From: Luteolibacter sp. LG18
GTDB lineage: Bacteria; Verrucomicrobiota; Verrucomicrobiia; Verrucomicrobiales; Akkermansiaceae
Reading direction: 5' to 3'
DNA: 64,000 bases
NCBI RefSeq assembly: GCF_036322585.1
Contig: NZ_AP024600.1
Span: 2,232,001 to 2,296,000 of the forward strand
Within the stretch, counting starts at the first letter, position 1. Each line of letters opens with the position of its first letter. The notes beneath the pieces were generated by a model, which ran no database searches, had not been told where the DNA came from, and worked only from the letters and a program-made list of their open reading frames with translations. Made by a program: the position numbers and the translations under genes. Shown one piece after another: positions 32,279 to 42,100 of the stretch.

Positions 32279-33164
32279 GCATCTCCAGCGCGAGTTCTTC
32301 GCCTCGCTCCAGTTTCCGCTGCGCGGGCCCAGCCGCACGCTCACCGACCTGCCGCCCACCGATGCGCCGCATGCCGGGGAGTTCCTCGCCATCGCGGACG
32401 AGATCATCAAACCCGGGCCGCAGCTATCCTCCGGCGAGCGCTTGGAGCTTTACCACCGCCAATACTGGTATCGCCTGCTCGATTCCATCGGTGAGGATTT
32501 CCCGATTCTCATCCGCATGCTCGGTCAGGAGCGGTTTTGGAGCCTGATCGAGGACTACCTGCTCGTGCGTCCGTCCCGCAGTTTCACCCTCCGCCACCTT
32601 GGCGAGGGCCTGCCGGGATTCGTTGCGGATTGGGACAAGGCCACCGAGGCCGAGCGCCCGTGGCTGTATGCCATCGCGCGCATGGAATACGCTCACATGG
32701 AGGTCTTCGAGCGCGGCGAATGCCGACCGGTCCTGCCCGAGGAACTCGCCACTTGCGTGCTCGTGCTCCAGCCGCACGTCGTCCGTCTCAGCCTGCCTGT
32801 GCCCGCGGACCTGTGCGTGGAGTGGGAATCCTTCACGCCGCTGCCCTTGGAGCCGGTCGAACTCGCCGTCTGGCGTTCGGCCCACAGTCAACCCGCGCAG
32901 GCGCGGCTCCATCCCATCGAGGCGATCCTGCTCGATCGCCTCGCCGCGGGCGGGACCTTGGGGGAGATTTTCGAGCAACCGGTCGAACCCGCGCCCACCG
33001 CCGAGCAGGTGTCCGAATGGTTCGGGGCTTGGCACCAGCGCGGCTGGATCGCCGTGAAACCGGCCACGGAAGAGGTGGTGCCATTCGTTCGCGCGCTCGA
33101 TGAAAGCGGCGACCTCGGCGAGGGCGTGGACAAGATGGGCTCGCAGAGCCGGGCGATGGAGTAG
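32265..33164 (+). CDS. bufC: DUF2063 MNIO partner protein (BufC-like)
   Basis: A 299-residue protein with the DUF2063 (putative DNA-binding/BufC N-terminal) domain. It has LEHLQREFFASLQFPLRG at the start, ERLELYHRQYWYRLLDSIGEDFP, then FWSLIEDYLLVRPSRSFTLRHLG and a WLYAIARMEYAHMEVF helix. In characterised systems this partner binds the precursor leader and brings it to the DUF692 enzyme. The C-terminal third (about 190-285) resembles a winged-helix-like domain seen in longer family members. It overlaps bufB by 14 bp. Its stop codon TAG is inside the left arm of the repeat at 33160-33290. Confidence 0.88.
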   Translation: MSRLEHLQREFFASLQFPLRGPSRTLTDLPPTDAPHAGEFLAIADEIIKPGPQLSSGERLELYHRQYWYRLLDSIGEDFPILIRMLGQERFWSLIEDYLLVRPSRSFTLRHLGEGLPGFVADWDKATEAERPWLYAIARMEYAHMEVFERGECRPVLPEELATCVLVLQPHVVRLSLPVPADLCVEWESFTPLPLEPVELAVWRSAHSQPAQARLHPIEAILLDRLAAGGTLGEIFEQPVEPAPTAEQVSEWFGAWHQRGWIAVKPATEEVVPFVRALDESGDLGEGVDKMGSQSRAME

Positions 33165-33290
33165 CGCGAGGCTCCTGCCAAGTAGCGCGAAGCTTGGCTT
33201 CGCGTGCAGGGTGGAGCGGTTTTGCGGATGGGGCGGGCGCGGTTCGAATCGGGCCGCCACAAGGACGTCGAGCGAAGCTCAGCGCTACTT
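33160..33290. repeat. Inverted REP-like element containing both flanking stop codons
   Basis: AGTAGCGCGAGGCT at about 33160-33173 and AGTAGCGCGAAGCTTGGCTT at about 33181-33200 are direct near-repeats. An inverted copy at about 33267-33290 reads as AAGTAGCGCTGAGCTTCGCT on the minus strand. The second copy can fold as CGCGAAGC-TTG-GCTTCGCG. The TAG stops of both convergent genes (33162-33164 on plus, 33285-33287 on minus) lie in the AGTAGCGC heads. The layout is like the element at 6021-6128. Confidence 0.7.
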
Positions 33291-34760
33291 CACGAACAAT
33301 CCCCGCGCCGCCAGGTGCGCCAGCCATGCTCGCACGTCCAGACGTGGATGGTCCACATGGGCCAGCGCCGCCAGTTCCTCCACCGTGCGCGTGCCGTCCA
33401 TCGCGCGGACCACCGTGCGACGGGAATCGGGCACGGTGCAGGGGGCATGGTAGATGTCCACCAGCGCTTGCTGCCGTTGCACCGCGAGCTGCCGCAGCGT
33501 GTCGAACTTCGGCGTCCGTGGGATGCTGCCATCGAACCGCACTGGCTCGATCCGCAGCTCGATCAGCTTCTGCCGCGCGGCGTCCATCACCAGCCGTGCG
33601 ATCGGCGGCAGGCTCACGGTCGGGTCGAACTGGGCGGCCGGGATTGCCGCCACCCGTTCCAGAATCTCCTGCATCGGCACGGCTTCCGGAGAGGTTGCCG
33701 CGAGCGCGGAAAAGAACGCCACCGCCAGCGGGTGCTCGAATTGTCCCTGCTCCTTGCCCTCGTGGTCCACCAGTCGTCCGCCCTGCGGCGTCCGCTCGAA
33801 GGTGTGCAGGCCGCGCACCGCGAAATGCAGCGCCGTGGCCGTGGTCAGGCGGGTGTCCACCGGCGCGTCCGCGCGACATAGCAGCGAACTGCGGAAGGTC
33901 CGGTTGGTGAGCACGTCGATCGTCTGCTGGAGCATCAACGGATCGCCCGCCAGCGGTGCCAGCGCCTCGGCCGCGCCGGGAGGCAGCGACAGCGGGAAGT
34001 TCGCATGCAGCTCGGATTCCCCGAGGTAGCGCAGCCCGGCGGCATGCGTGTGCGAGATGAACCCGGTGAACGTCACCGGGTGGTTCACCGGCCCGAAATC
34101 GTCGAAGGCGAGGATGTCCGCGCTTTTCGCGAACATGTCGTGCAGCACGCTGTTGAGCTGGACCGCATCCGGCGAATCGCCCGCCGGGATGGTGGCGAGG
34201 TAGGCGAGGATGCCCGCCGGGTCCTGCCCGATGGTGCCAGCCACCGGCCGGGCCGCGAGCTGTCGCACCAGATCCACGACCGTCTGACGCTGCTTCCAGC
34301 CGGGCAGGGTGTTGTAGCTGATCGTCGCGATGCCTTCCGCCGTCAGATGCCGCGCGCAGAAGTCCACCAGCGCCTGGCGGATGTCCGCGGGCACCCACGA
34401 ATAAAACCCGTGGGCCAGGATGAAATCGAAGCCGTCCTCGCCGGGATCGTAGTTCCGGAGATCCGCTTCATGGAACTCGATGTTTTCGATGCCCGCCAGT
34501 CTCGCCGTCTCGCGGGCCTGTTGGATCGCGGCAGGGGAGAAATCGATGCCGATGAATTGGCTGTCCGGCCAGCGCTGGGCCAGCGGCAGCAGGTTGTGGC
34601 CGCTGGAGCAGCCGATTTCCAGGATCCGCGCGCAGGAGGGCGGCGGCACGGTCAGCCCCGCCAGCTTCGCCGCCACCGCGGTCGTCGCCGGATCGCACGC
34701 CGGATGGCTCATCGCCGGGTATGAATGGGATTGGTAGAGATCGAGGACCGTGTCTGACAT
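33285..34760 (-). CDS. SAM-dependent methyltransferase with regulatory domain
   Basis: A 491-residue protein. Residues 1-230 form a class I methyltransferase: ILEIGCSSGHNLLPLAQ (motif I), FIGIDFSPAAIQQAR (acidic motif II) and FDFILAHGFYSWVPADIRQA. A methyltransferase regulatory domain (PF10119 type) follows, containing DDFGPVNHPVTFTGFISHTH, and a C-terminal winged-helix-like part ends RLDVRAWLAHLAARGLF. The substrate is unknown; similar proteins methylate small molecules or proteins. ATG 34760 starts MSDTVLDLYQSHSYPAMSHP, the conserved opening of the family. It is convergent with the bufferin-like operon, so joint regulation is not indicated. Confidence 0.87.
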   Translation of the reverse strand: MSDTVLDLYQSHSYPAMSHPACDPATTAVAAKLAGLTVPPPSCARILEIGCSSGHNLLPLAQRWPDSQFIGIDFSPAAIQQARETARLAGIENIEFHEADLRNYDPGEDGFDFILAHGFYSWVPADIRQALVDFCARHLTAEGIATISYNTLPGWKQRQTVVDLVRQLAARPVAGTIGQDPAGILAYLATIPAGDSPDAVQLNSVLHDMFAKSADILAFDDFGPVNHPVTFTGFISHTHAAGLRYLGESELHANFPLSLPPGAAEALAPLAGDPLMLQQTIDVLTNRTFRSSLLCRADAPVDTRLTTATALHFAVRGLHTFERTPQGGRLVDHEGKEQGQFEHPLAVAFFSALAATSPEAVPMQEILERVAAIPAAQFDPTVSLPPIARLVMDAARQKLIELRIEPVRFDGSIPRTPKFDTLRQLAVQRQQALVDIYHAPCTVPDSRRTVVRAMDGTRTVEELAALAHVDHPRLDVRAWLAHLAARGLFVK

Positions 34761-34855
34761 TGCCGTGCGGTCATAGGAACCGCTGCGGCACCGGATGGCA
34801 CGGAAAATGCGCATGCTTGAATGTCGTGTCCCTGCTCGTCAGTAAATGTCTCCAC

Positions 34856-35428
34856 ATGATCCGTCGCTTCAACCAAGCGCTGGCGTTCCGGTCGCTGTGG
34901 GCGTTCTTCCTGTCCTTGGCGGGCTACGCCATGGCCGCTGGATTCGTGTGGCTGTTCCTCCTGCTGATGGGGGACACCCTGCACGTCCAGAACTGGTGGC
35001 TGCCCGCGGGCATCGTCGGCTTCTGGGGCGTGGTCACGTCCTCGGGCTGGCGGCGCTGGCGGTCCGGCCTGTCCTACTACGGAGCCGTGGACGCGCTGGG
35101 CTTCCTTGATCTGGATGAGTCCCATGGTGGTGCCCTGCTGGTCCAGAACCGTTCCGCGCAGGTCACCGGCATCGCCTATGCGCTCTCGCAGGTCTTCCTC
35201 TCCGGTCCGCTTCAGGCCCTGAAGGCCGTGTCCCTGCTCCGCGCCCGGTTGCCGGAGGACGTCCTCACCGAGGAACGCCTGAAGGACCTCCTCGAAGGCA
35301 TCCGCGCCAAGGGTTCGTGGCACTCCATCGACACCTGGGCTGGCCGCGAAGGCGATGTCTCGGCGCTGATCCGCATGGGGATGGTCGAATTCAGCTCGAC
35401 CAAAGGCCGCCTGCGGGCCAGTCCCTAG
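34856..35428 (+). CDS. Membrane protein of unknown function
   Basis: A 190-residue protein with two strong N-terminal transmembrane segments (about residues 12-40 and 48-65), followed by a soluble part. That part has a repeated helix pattern (VLTEERLKDLLEGIRAKGSW) which might interact with another protein. I do not recognise a family. ATG 34856 (MIRRFNQALAFRSLWAFF) is taken as start; a GTG at 34826 is an in-frame alternative. A second small membrane protein starts four bases after its stop, so the two are one transcription unit. Confidence 0.65.
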   Translation: MIRRFNQALAFRSLWAFFLSLAGYAMAAGFVWLFLLLMGDTLHVQNWWLPAGIVGFWGVVTSSGWRRWRSGLSYYGAVDALGFLDLDESHGGALLVQNRSAQVTGIAYALSQVFLSGPLQALKAVSLLRARLPEDVLTEERLKDLLEGIRAKGSWHSIDTWAGREGDVSALIRMGMVEFSSTKGRLRASP

Positions 35429-35432
35429 CGGC

Positions 35433-35714
35433 ATGGAGTTGTCCGGGAATTGGAAACGCTGGCTGGCCCTGGTGGTGATCGTGGGCGCGTTTGCCGCGTT
35501 CAAGGGCTTCGTGCCGCCGCACCCGGTTCACCGCGGCTGGATTCATGCGCTCCTCGCGTTCATGGGCGGTGCCGTGTCCGCGACCGTGATCGATCATTGG
35601 GTCGGCAATCTCGATCGCTCGAACCTGCGCTGGGCCTATGTGGTGTTTGGCGTGCTGTTGATGGCCTTTGGCAGCCTCTGCCTCCATGCCTCAAAGGGGG
35701 GAGGGGTGCAGTAG
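35433..35714 (+). CDS. Small membrane protein of unknown function
   Basis: A 93-residue protein with three hydrophobic stretches (about 9-26, 38-54 and 68-85) and a basic/aromatic N-terminus MELSGNWKRWLALVV. No family is recognised. It starts four bases after the preceding membrane-protein gene, which implies co-transcription and perhaps a shared complex. Confidence 0.6.
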   Translation: MELSGNWKRWLALVVIVGAFAAFKGFVPPHPVHRGWIHALLAFMGGAVSATVIDHWVGNLDRSNLRWAYVVFGVLLMAFGSLCLHASKGGGVQ

Positions 35715-35733
35715 GCCTCGGTGGCGATGCGTC

Positions 35734-36477
35734 TCACAGCTTCCGAACCCGCAGGATATCCCACAGCGCGCGATCCCTTCTTTGCGGAAACAAATCCTCC
35801 CACTGCCGCAGCGACCGTGCCGAAAGCACGTCGTCCCCTGCCACCAGCGTTTCATTGAGGCTTTGCGGCGTGGTCACGCTGCGCACCACCGGAAACGATT
35901 CCGCCAGCACGCGGCGCGAGTGCGATTGCATCAGCCGATGGCCCGCCCCCGTCACCAGATTGGCCGCCAACAGGCCGCCGGGTGCCACTGCGTCGCGCAA
36001 GGTATCGAGATGGCGGCTGTTCCACGCGTGCGGGCGGAACACGTCGGTCTTCCCCGCGAGATAGACGTCGTCGATCACCACATCGAAACGGCGCTTGTTC
36101 GTCCGCAGCCACTCGTAGGCGTCGCCGAGGTGGATCTCGATGCGGGTGGCATCCAGCTCCATGTGCTCGCGTGCCAGCTCCACGATGCCGGGATCGATGT
36201 CCACCGCTACCAGTTCCACCTGCGGCAGCAGGTGCCGGAGGATGCGGAACGCGGTTCCACCGGCGAGACCGAGCATCAGCACCGAGCGAGGCGGACCCTC
36301 CGGGCGCAGCAGCGCGGCCGCGGCCAGGTTGTCCCACGCCAGGCCGGTGAGAAGCCGGTCGCGCTGCCACCACGCGTGGATCGCCCCGGCCACCCTGAAC
36401 TCCACCTGATGCTCCGATTTCCAGACTTCCACGCGCTGGAACGCGGTATCCACGGTGGCGATCTTCGAAAGGGGCAT
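35734..36477 (-). CDS. Spermidine synthase-like methyltransferase-fold protein
   Basis: A 247-residue protein with the Rossmann-like SAM-binding fold of spermidine synthases. It has SVLMLGLAGGTAFRILRHLLP (glycine-rich motif), LVAVDIDPGIVELAREHM (acidic ligand) and RFDVVIDDVYL (substrate-side Asp pair) at the usual spacings. The N-terminal beta sheet of true spermidine synthase is short and the tetramer-forming part is missing. It is therefore better called a spermidine synthase-like protein than SpeE. It could be an aminopropyltransferase or a methyltransferase; agmatine deiminase elsewhere in the window makes polyamine work thinkable but does not prove it. Confidence 0.8.
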   Translation of the reverse strand: MPLSKIATVDTAFQRVEVWKSEHQVEFRVAGAIHAWWQRDRLLTGLAWDNLAAAALLRPEGPPRSVLMLGLAGGTAFRILRHLLPQVELVAVDIDPGIVELAREHMELDATRIEIHLGDAYEWLRTNKRRFDVVIDDVYLAGKTDVFRPHAWNSRHLDTLRDAVAPGGLLAANLVTGAGHRLMQSHSRRVLAESFPVVRSVTTPQSLNETLVAGDDVLSARSLRQWEDLFPQRRDRALWDILRVRKL

Positions 36478-36540
36478 GCGGGCGGTTAGACGGTCCCCCT
36501 CATTAACTCCATCCCGGCCTTCCGGAGAAGAACAATCCCT

Positions 36541-39069
36541 TCACTCGCCCCACGTGATCTCCCCGGCGCTGTCCGTTCCAGCCATCGTCTCCACGCGGGC
36601 GATCACCACCAGTTTCCGTGCGGTGCGGGCGGAGGCGGGAACCGCGAGGGTGAAGCGGTTGGCGCGGTTCTCAAGGCCGGTCCAGCCTTCGTGCGTGTCC
36701 TGGCCGATGACCTTGCCATCCGCTTCGAGCGCCACCTCCTCGATGCGCAGGGCGTTCTGGCCGGACTTGTAGGAAAAGGTCACCGCCAGTTCGCCGCCCT
36801 TCACCGCCAAAGCGGGCACGGCGAGGGACAACCTCGCGTGGTTGCCGCCGCGGAAGTCGGCGGGTTTCCACGCCGGACCATCGAGCTCCACCCGTGGCAG
36901 AGGATCGATCGCGAGGATCGCCGCACCGTATTTCTGGAGCAATCGGCGTGACACCTCCACCGTGTCGCCCTTCGGTCGTGCGGCCAGGGTGGTCTTGCCC
37001 GAGTTGACCCACTCGGTTTCGAACTTCCCGCGCTCGCGGTTGTAGGTCGCCATGTCCGGGCGCTTGCCCGCGGCGAGCGCCATTTCCGTGGCATCGAGGA
37101 ACATCTTCCAGCGTGGCAGGTAATACTCGCCCAGCAGCCCGTTCCACTCGCGATTGGCGTAGTCGGCCAGATCCGTCTGCGGGTTCTCCACCCAGGTGGT
37201 GACGATCATGCGCGCGATCCGGTCCATGTAGGCGGCGTCGGCCGGGGTCTTGCCCCACTTGCGGGCATCCGCCACCCACGCGCCCATCAGCCAGTCGGCG
37301 CGGGTGCCGGTCAGTTCGTCGAGGTCGGCGATGAGTCCGAGCAGGATCTCCTTGTTGCGTTTGAACGCGGGCAGGTCGTTCGCTTCCACCGCCGCCAGAA
37401 GGCGGTCGTAGATCGAGCGGGAGTAGTTGGTCAGCGTCTGGCGGCTGACGTCGGCGAGATCGTAGCGGTAGGTGTCCTTCCCGCCGAGTTCGGGCGCGGC
37501 CTTGAGCAGCGTGTTCCAGGCCTTCGCCAACTCGCGGTTGTCATAGGCCACCTTCGATCCCGGCGACCACGTGCGGCCGCGCAGGTTCGCGTCCCAGCGC
37601 GGGCGGGCGGTGAGGATCGAATTGATCGGGGATTCCGCGGGCTTGGTTGCGTAGGCCGTGGCGAGGATGCCTTTCCACGCTTCCTCGGCGGAACTACTGC
37701 GGACGCCGTAGCGGGCATGGAGGTAGAGGTTCACCCACGCGGTGGTGTCCGCGGGCGCGCCGCGCCAGGCCATCTCCGTCATGAGTTCATACATCAGTGG
37801 ATTGGTGTGCGATCCCTCCGGAACCAGCGCCGTGCCGCTCAGGTTTTTCCGCGCCGGGTCGGCCAGGGTGCCGCCGAAGTCCGTGGCCAGCTTCGCCGGG
37901 TTCCCCTCCAGCGCCAGGTTGCCGCCGAAGTTGAACAGGAAGCACCACGTCCACGGCGTGCCGTCGTAGCCATTGGCCTTCCGCCAGAACGGGCGGTAGT
38001 CGCAGTTCAGGTCGAGGGCCAGCGATTGGTCCTTCTTCCCGGCGTCGAACATCTCCTTGTTCGAGGTCTGCCAGCACTGCTTCACCAGCGTGATCTTCGG
38101 GTCGAAGGCCAGCATCGCGTCCTGGATCTGCTTGTAGACCGTGCCGCGGTCCATGCCCTTCGAACTGCCGCCCTCGTGGAAGGGGTCGGCGGCGAGAAAC
38201 GATGCGTCGCCGTAGATCTTCCGCTGCTCCTCCATGAAGGTCCGCGCGATCTTCGCGTAGAGCGGGTCGCTGGGGTCGAGCATGTCCGGGCGACGGTTGC
38301 CCCCGGCCCAGGTGCCCTGCGGGAAAATTTTCGCTTCCGGATGCTTCTTCGTGAAACCGGACGGCAGCATGCCGTAGTAGCCCTGGAGGATCGGCTGGAT
38401 GCCGAGCTCCCGGCAGCGTGCCACGATGTGCTGGCCGGTCCTGGTGCGGGCGTCGATGACGGCCTGTGGCGGGGAAAGCACGCCCTCCATGTTCTGCATG
38501 AACTGCCATGGCTGGTGCACCGGCGAGCACAGCCACTGGCGCACCTCTTCCCGCGAATAGCCGAATTTCTCGAACGTGTTCTGCCACACCGCCTCCTGGC
38601 CCTCGGTGACGAGGATCAGGTTGAGGCCGTGCAACGCCAGCCAGTCCAGCTCGCGGTCCCACTGTGCCTCGTCCCAGAAGGGCATCGTGTAGCCGTGGGT
38701 GCAGTAGTTGTAGGCCATGCGGTGGACCACCGGCGAAACCACGCGGACCTTCTCCGGCACCGCGGGTAGTCCGGCGGGCACGGCGAGGTTGTCGCCGTTC
38801 CACGACACATGCGCGTGGCAGTAGTCCTTCAGGTAGTGGTAGAACGCCGAGGCCTGCGCCACGCCGGTATTGCCACGCAGGACGATCCGCCCGTCCTTCG
38901 CCTCGATCTCGTAGGCGTCCCTGCCATCCGCCGCCGGGATCGTTTCCACCGTGATCTTCCCGGCCTGCGCCGGAGCGTAGCGGGTGATCAGCCCGCGCAC
39001 CGCGGAATCCGGTTCGGCGAACGAGGACAGCGACAGGGCGAGCAGGCAGAGGAAGGAACGGAGCGGCAT
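36541..39069 (-). CDS. Alpha-N-acetylglucosaminidase (GH89)
   Basis: An 842-residue secreted enzyme with a signal peptide (MPLRSFLCLLALSLSSFA). Family GH89 is recognised from VVHRMAYNYCTHGYTMPFWD, ELDWLALHGLNLILVTEGQEAVW (one catalytic Glu region), LADPFHEGGSS with a second acidic site, and NYDLADVSRQTL-like YDLADVSRQTLTNYSR near the C-terminus. Those segments match the human lysosomal NAGLU family and bacterial homologues. It should remove terminal alpha-linked GlcNAc from heparan-type or mucin glycans. Domains run in the usual order: small N-terminal alpha/beta domain, TIM barrel, then all-helical C-terminal domain; a beta region with GELAVTFSYKSGQNALRIEE ends the protein. It sits alone between opposite-strand or terminator-separated genes. 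Confidence 0.92.
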   Translation of the reverse strand: MPLRSFLCLLALSLSSFAEPDSAVRGLITRYAPAQAGKITVETIPAADGRDAYEIEAKDGRIVLRGNTGVAQASAFYHYLKDYCHAHVSWNGDNLAVPAGLPAVPEKVRVVSPVVHRMAYNYCTHGYTMPFWDEAQWDRELDWLALHGLNLILVTEGQEAVWQNTFEKFGYSREEVRQWLCSPVHQPWQFMQNMEGVLSPPQAVIDARTRTGQHIVARCRELGIQPILQGYYGMLPSGFTKKHPEAKIFPQGTWAGGNRRPDMLDPSDPLYAKIARTFMEEQRKIYGDASFLAADPFHEGGSSKGMDRGTVYKQIQDAMLAFDPKITLVKQCWQTSNKEMFDAGKKDQSLALDLNCDYRPFWRKANGYDGTPWTWCFLFNFGGNLALEGNPAKLATDFGGTLADPARKNLSGTALVPEGSHTNPLMYELMTEMAWRGAPADTTAWVNLYLHARYGVRSSSAEEAWKGILATAYATKPAESPINSILTARPRWDANLRGRTWSPGSKVAYDNRELAKAWNTLLKAAPELGGKDTYRYDLADVSRQTLTNYSRSIYDRLLAAVEANDLPAFKRNKEILLGLIADLDELTGTRADWLMGAWVADARKWGKTPADAAYMDRIARMIVTTWVENPQTDLADYANREWNGLLGEYYLPRWKMFLDATEMALAAGKRPDMATYNRERGKFETEWVNSGKTTLAARPKGDTVEVSRRLLQKYGAAILAIDPLPRVELDGPAWKPADFRGGNHARLSLAVPALAVKGGELAVTFSYKSGQNALRIEEVALEADGKVIGQDTHEGWTGLENRANRFTLAVPASARTARKLVVIARVETMAGTDSAGEITWGE

Positions 39070-39139
39070 GACAAAAAGGGCTTCCTCTTATTCCACCGAA
39101 ATCCACTTCCTGACAGTAAATCCCGGCCCGGAGGACGCG

Positions 39140-39169
39140 AAAAGCCCGCTCCGGGGAACCGGAGCGGGC
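39140..39169 (-). terminator. Intrinsic terminator of the autotransporter-repeat gene
   Basis: An 11-bp stem GCCCGCTCCGG / CCGGAGCGGGC (39144-39169) around a 4-base loop, followed on the minus strand by TTTT (39143-39140). It lies 31 bases past the stop at 39200. Confidence 0.85.
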
Positions 39170-39199
39170 CTGCATTGCATTACCCCGAAAAGGCGTGGA

Positions 39200-42100
39200 T
39201 TACTCGGTGACTTTCGCCCGGATGAACACCTTCGGGCTCCCCGCGGGATCGGAGCCGGGGATGTAGAAGGTGCGGTTGGTCCAGCCCGGCCCCGGAGCGG
39301 GAAGGGCGGATTGGAGGGCGGCCGCATCCGGGCCGGTGAGTTCCTGCACCGGAATGAAACTCCAGTTCTGGAGATCGACCGCCCCCTGGATGTGATAGAC
39401 CACGCCATCGACGAGGGAGGAGATCAGCTCGCCGCCCGTGCTGGAGAAGATGGCTCCGTTGCGAACCGGCAGGCTGATGGTGAGAGCGGGCTGGCCGCTC
39501 ACTTGGCCGATCTTCGCAAGGATGTTCCCTTCCTCCATGCCGGACATAGGCTGGCCGTCGAACGCGAACTCCCTCAGGTTGTTCTTTCCATCGCCATCGG
39601 GGTCCGCGGCGAGGCCGTCGTTCACCCCGGTGGCAAGACCGCGGGACGAGGCCCACGTTGCATAGGTCAGGGGGGATGTGCCGGTGGTGACGGTCAACGT
39701 GCCGGAGCCGGAGAAGTGAACGTCGTCGACATGCGTGGCTCCGGATGCGCTGGAGCCCCAGGTGCCTGACGCCTGCTGGGCTCCGCCGATGAAGAGCTGG
39801 TCCACGGTGTCCGATCCCGCGAAGTTCAGGTCGAGTTTCCCGCTGGCGGCGAGGTTCACTTTCGAGGCGTCCGCGAGGAAGGCGGTGGAGAACGACAGTG
39901 TGCCCGCGTTCACCGTCGTGTCACCGGTGTAGGTGTTCGCGCCAGAGAGGATGGTTTTGCCGGTGCCGCTCTGGGTCACGGTGCCGGAGCCGGAGATCAC
40001 GGCGGACACGGTGAGATCGGAGGTGGTGTCGCGGTTGAAAATCAGCGCGCCGTTGTTGGTGATCACACCGGTGCCGGGGGTGCCTGCCGCACCGCCATTG
40101 CCGATCTGCACGGTGCCCGCGCTGATGGTGGTCGCGTTGTAGGTGCTGGCACCGGAGATGGTCAGCTTGCCCGTGCCGGTCTTGGTCAGCGAGTTGGTCC
40201 CGGCGATGCCGCCCTGGAACTCGATGTCGGAACGGACATCGTAGGTCTTGGGCGAGGCGTTGCCCGCGTTGCCGGTCTGGGTGAACGTCAGCTTGCCGGT
40301 GTTCACGCTGTCGCCGAACAGGTAAATGCCGGAGCTGTTGAAGACCATCGGGTTCGAGATCGTGCGCGGAGCGGTGCCGTCCGCCGAGATGCCTGCGCCC
40401 GGATTGAAGTTGAGCGTGCCGCCCGCACCGATCGAATTGGCCCCCACGCGCAGGTAGCCCGCGGTGATCGAGGTGCTGCCGGTGTAGGTGTTGTTTCCGG
40501 AAATCGTCCAGACGCCGGTGCCGGTCTTGTTCACCGAGGTCTTGTTGGTGCCGGAATTGTCCGCGATCACGCCGGACAGGACACCCGTGCCCGCGGTCGA
40601 GCCGGAAAGGGTGAGCGTCTTGCTGCCCGCGCCGGTGGCGGTGACGTTGCCGCTGATGGCGAGTGTGCCGGTGCCGGATTGGTCGATGGTGCCACCGCCG
40701 GTGGTGCCCGCGAGATTGAGGATGCGATTGGTGGTATCGCCGGTGCCGGTGTAGCTGAGCGTGCCGGCGGTGGTCAGCAGGCCCAGACCGATGGTTCCGT
40801 CCGCGGCGGTCGTGACATTTCCCATTGGGCTCGCTCCTCCGCCCACGGACTTGATCGAGGAAACGGAGAGGGTGCCGGCGGCGATGGCAGTTGGGCCGGT
40901 GTAGGTGTTCGTTCCCGTGAGGACGAGGATGTTGGTTCCCAACTTGGCGAGACCGAGCTTGTTGGCGCCGCTGTTGGTGTCTCCGACGAGACTCGCGTAG
41001 GTGAAGGTGCCGCCGGTGGCGTTGGTGGTGTCGATGCCGAGCGCTGAGCCGGGCAGGAAGCCGCCGGTGCCGTCACCGAGCGCCTTCAGCGTATCCAGCT
41101 CGGTGGCGGTGAACTCACCGGTGCCGCCGACATTCACTCCCAGGGTGCCGCCGCTGTTGACGATCAGGTTTGCGGTGGTCCAACTGGCCGGGGTGTTGTT
41201 GTAGAGGGAAACGAGCTTGGCGAACTGGAGGACGCCGGCGTTGACGGTGGTGGTGCCGGTGTAGCTGTTGGTGCCGCCGAGCGATTGCAATGCCGCTCCG
41301 GATTTCACCAGCGTCAACGGGCCGGTGATGTTACCGGTGGCAGTGAGGGACGCGGTGGTGGGGCTCAGCGTGAGGGTCGCGGCCTTGGAGCTCGTCACGT
41401 TCGTCTTGCCGGTGCCGGTATCCTTGAGACCCGCGATCGTCTGGTTGAACCCGGCCGTGTCCGCTTGGTCATTCAGGCGCAGCGTGCCCGTGCTGCCGGT
41501 GCTGCTGGTCACCGTGCCGGTGGGGCTCAGCGTGTTGGCCGCGCCCACGTAGACGATCGCGCCGTTGTTATCGATGCTCAGCGTTCCCCAGGTGTTGGAC
41601 GCGTTGCTGAACTGCCAGCGGGCGGTGTCGAGCAGCTGGACGGTGGCGGTGCCCAGCGAAACCGAGCCGGTGATGTTGCCCCAGGTATTGGAGTTCCGCA
41701 GCGCCAGCGCGATGGTATTGGTGCCAGCGGTCAAACCGATGTTGCCGGACACGATCGAGGCGGTGGCGGCGCTGGTGCCTCCCGCGAGGATCGAGCCGAA
41801 CCCGCCGGTGGGCGCGCTGGAGTTGTCCACGGTGATGTTGCCGCTCCAGGTGCTGCCGTTGCCCAGTCCGAGCACCGCTCGGGCGCTGCCGAGGTTGACG
41901 GACTTCAAGGTTAGGCTGTTGCTCACGGTCAGCCCCGCCGCGACGGTGATTCCGGCGCTGAACTGGTTGCTGCCGTTGAGAAGCACGCTGCTGGTGCCGA
42001 AACCCTGGGCATTCGTGAGGGCCACGCCGGTGGCCCCGTTGGCGAGGGTGCTGATCGTCGTGATGCCGCTGTAGGTGTTCGCTCCGCCGAGGGTGAGGGT

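Noticed and set aside
35734-36477. Calling the gene spermidine synthase SpeE
   Set aside because: Only the SAM-binding fold is clear; the N-terminal sheet and full aminopropyltransferase motifs are too weak for an exact name.
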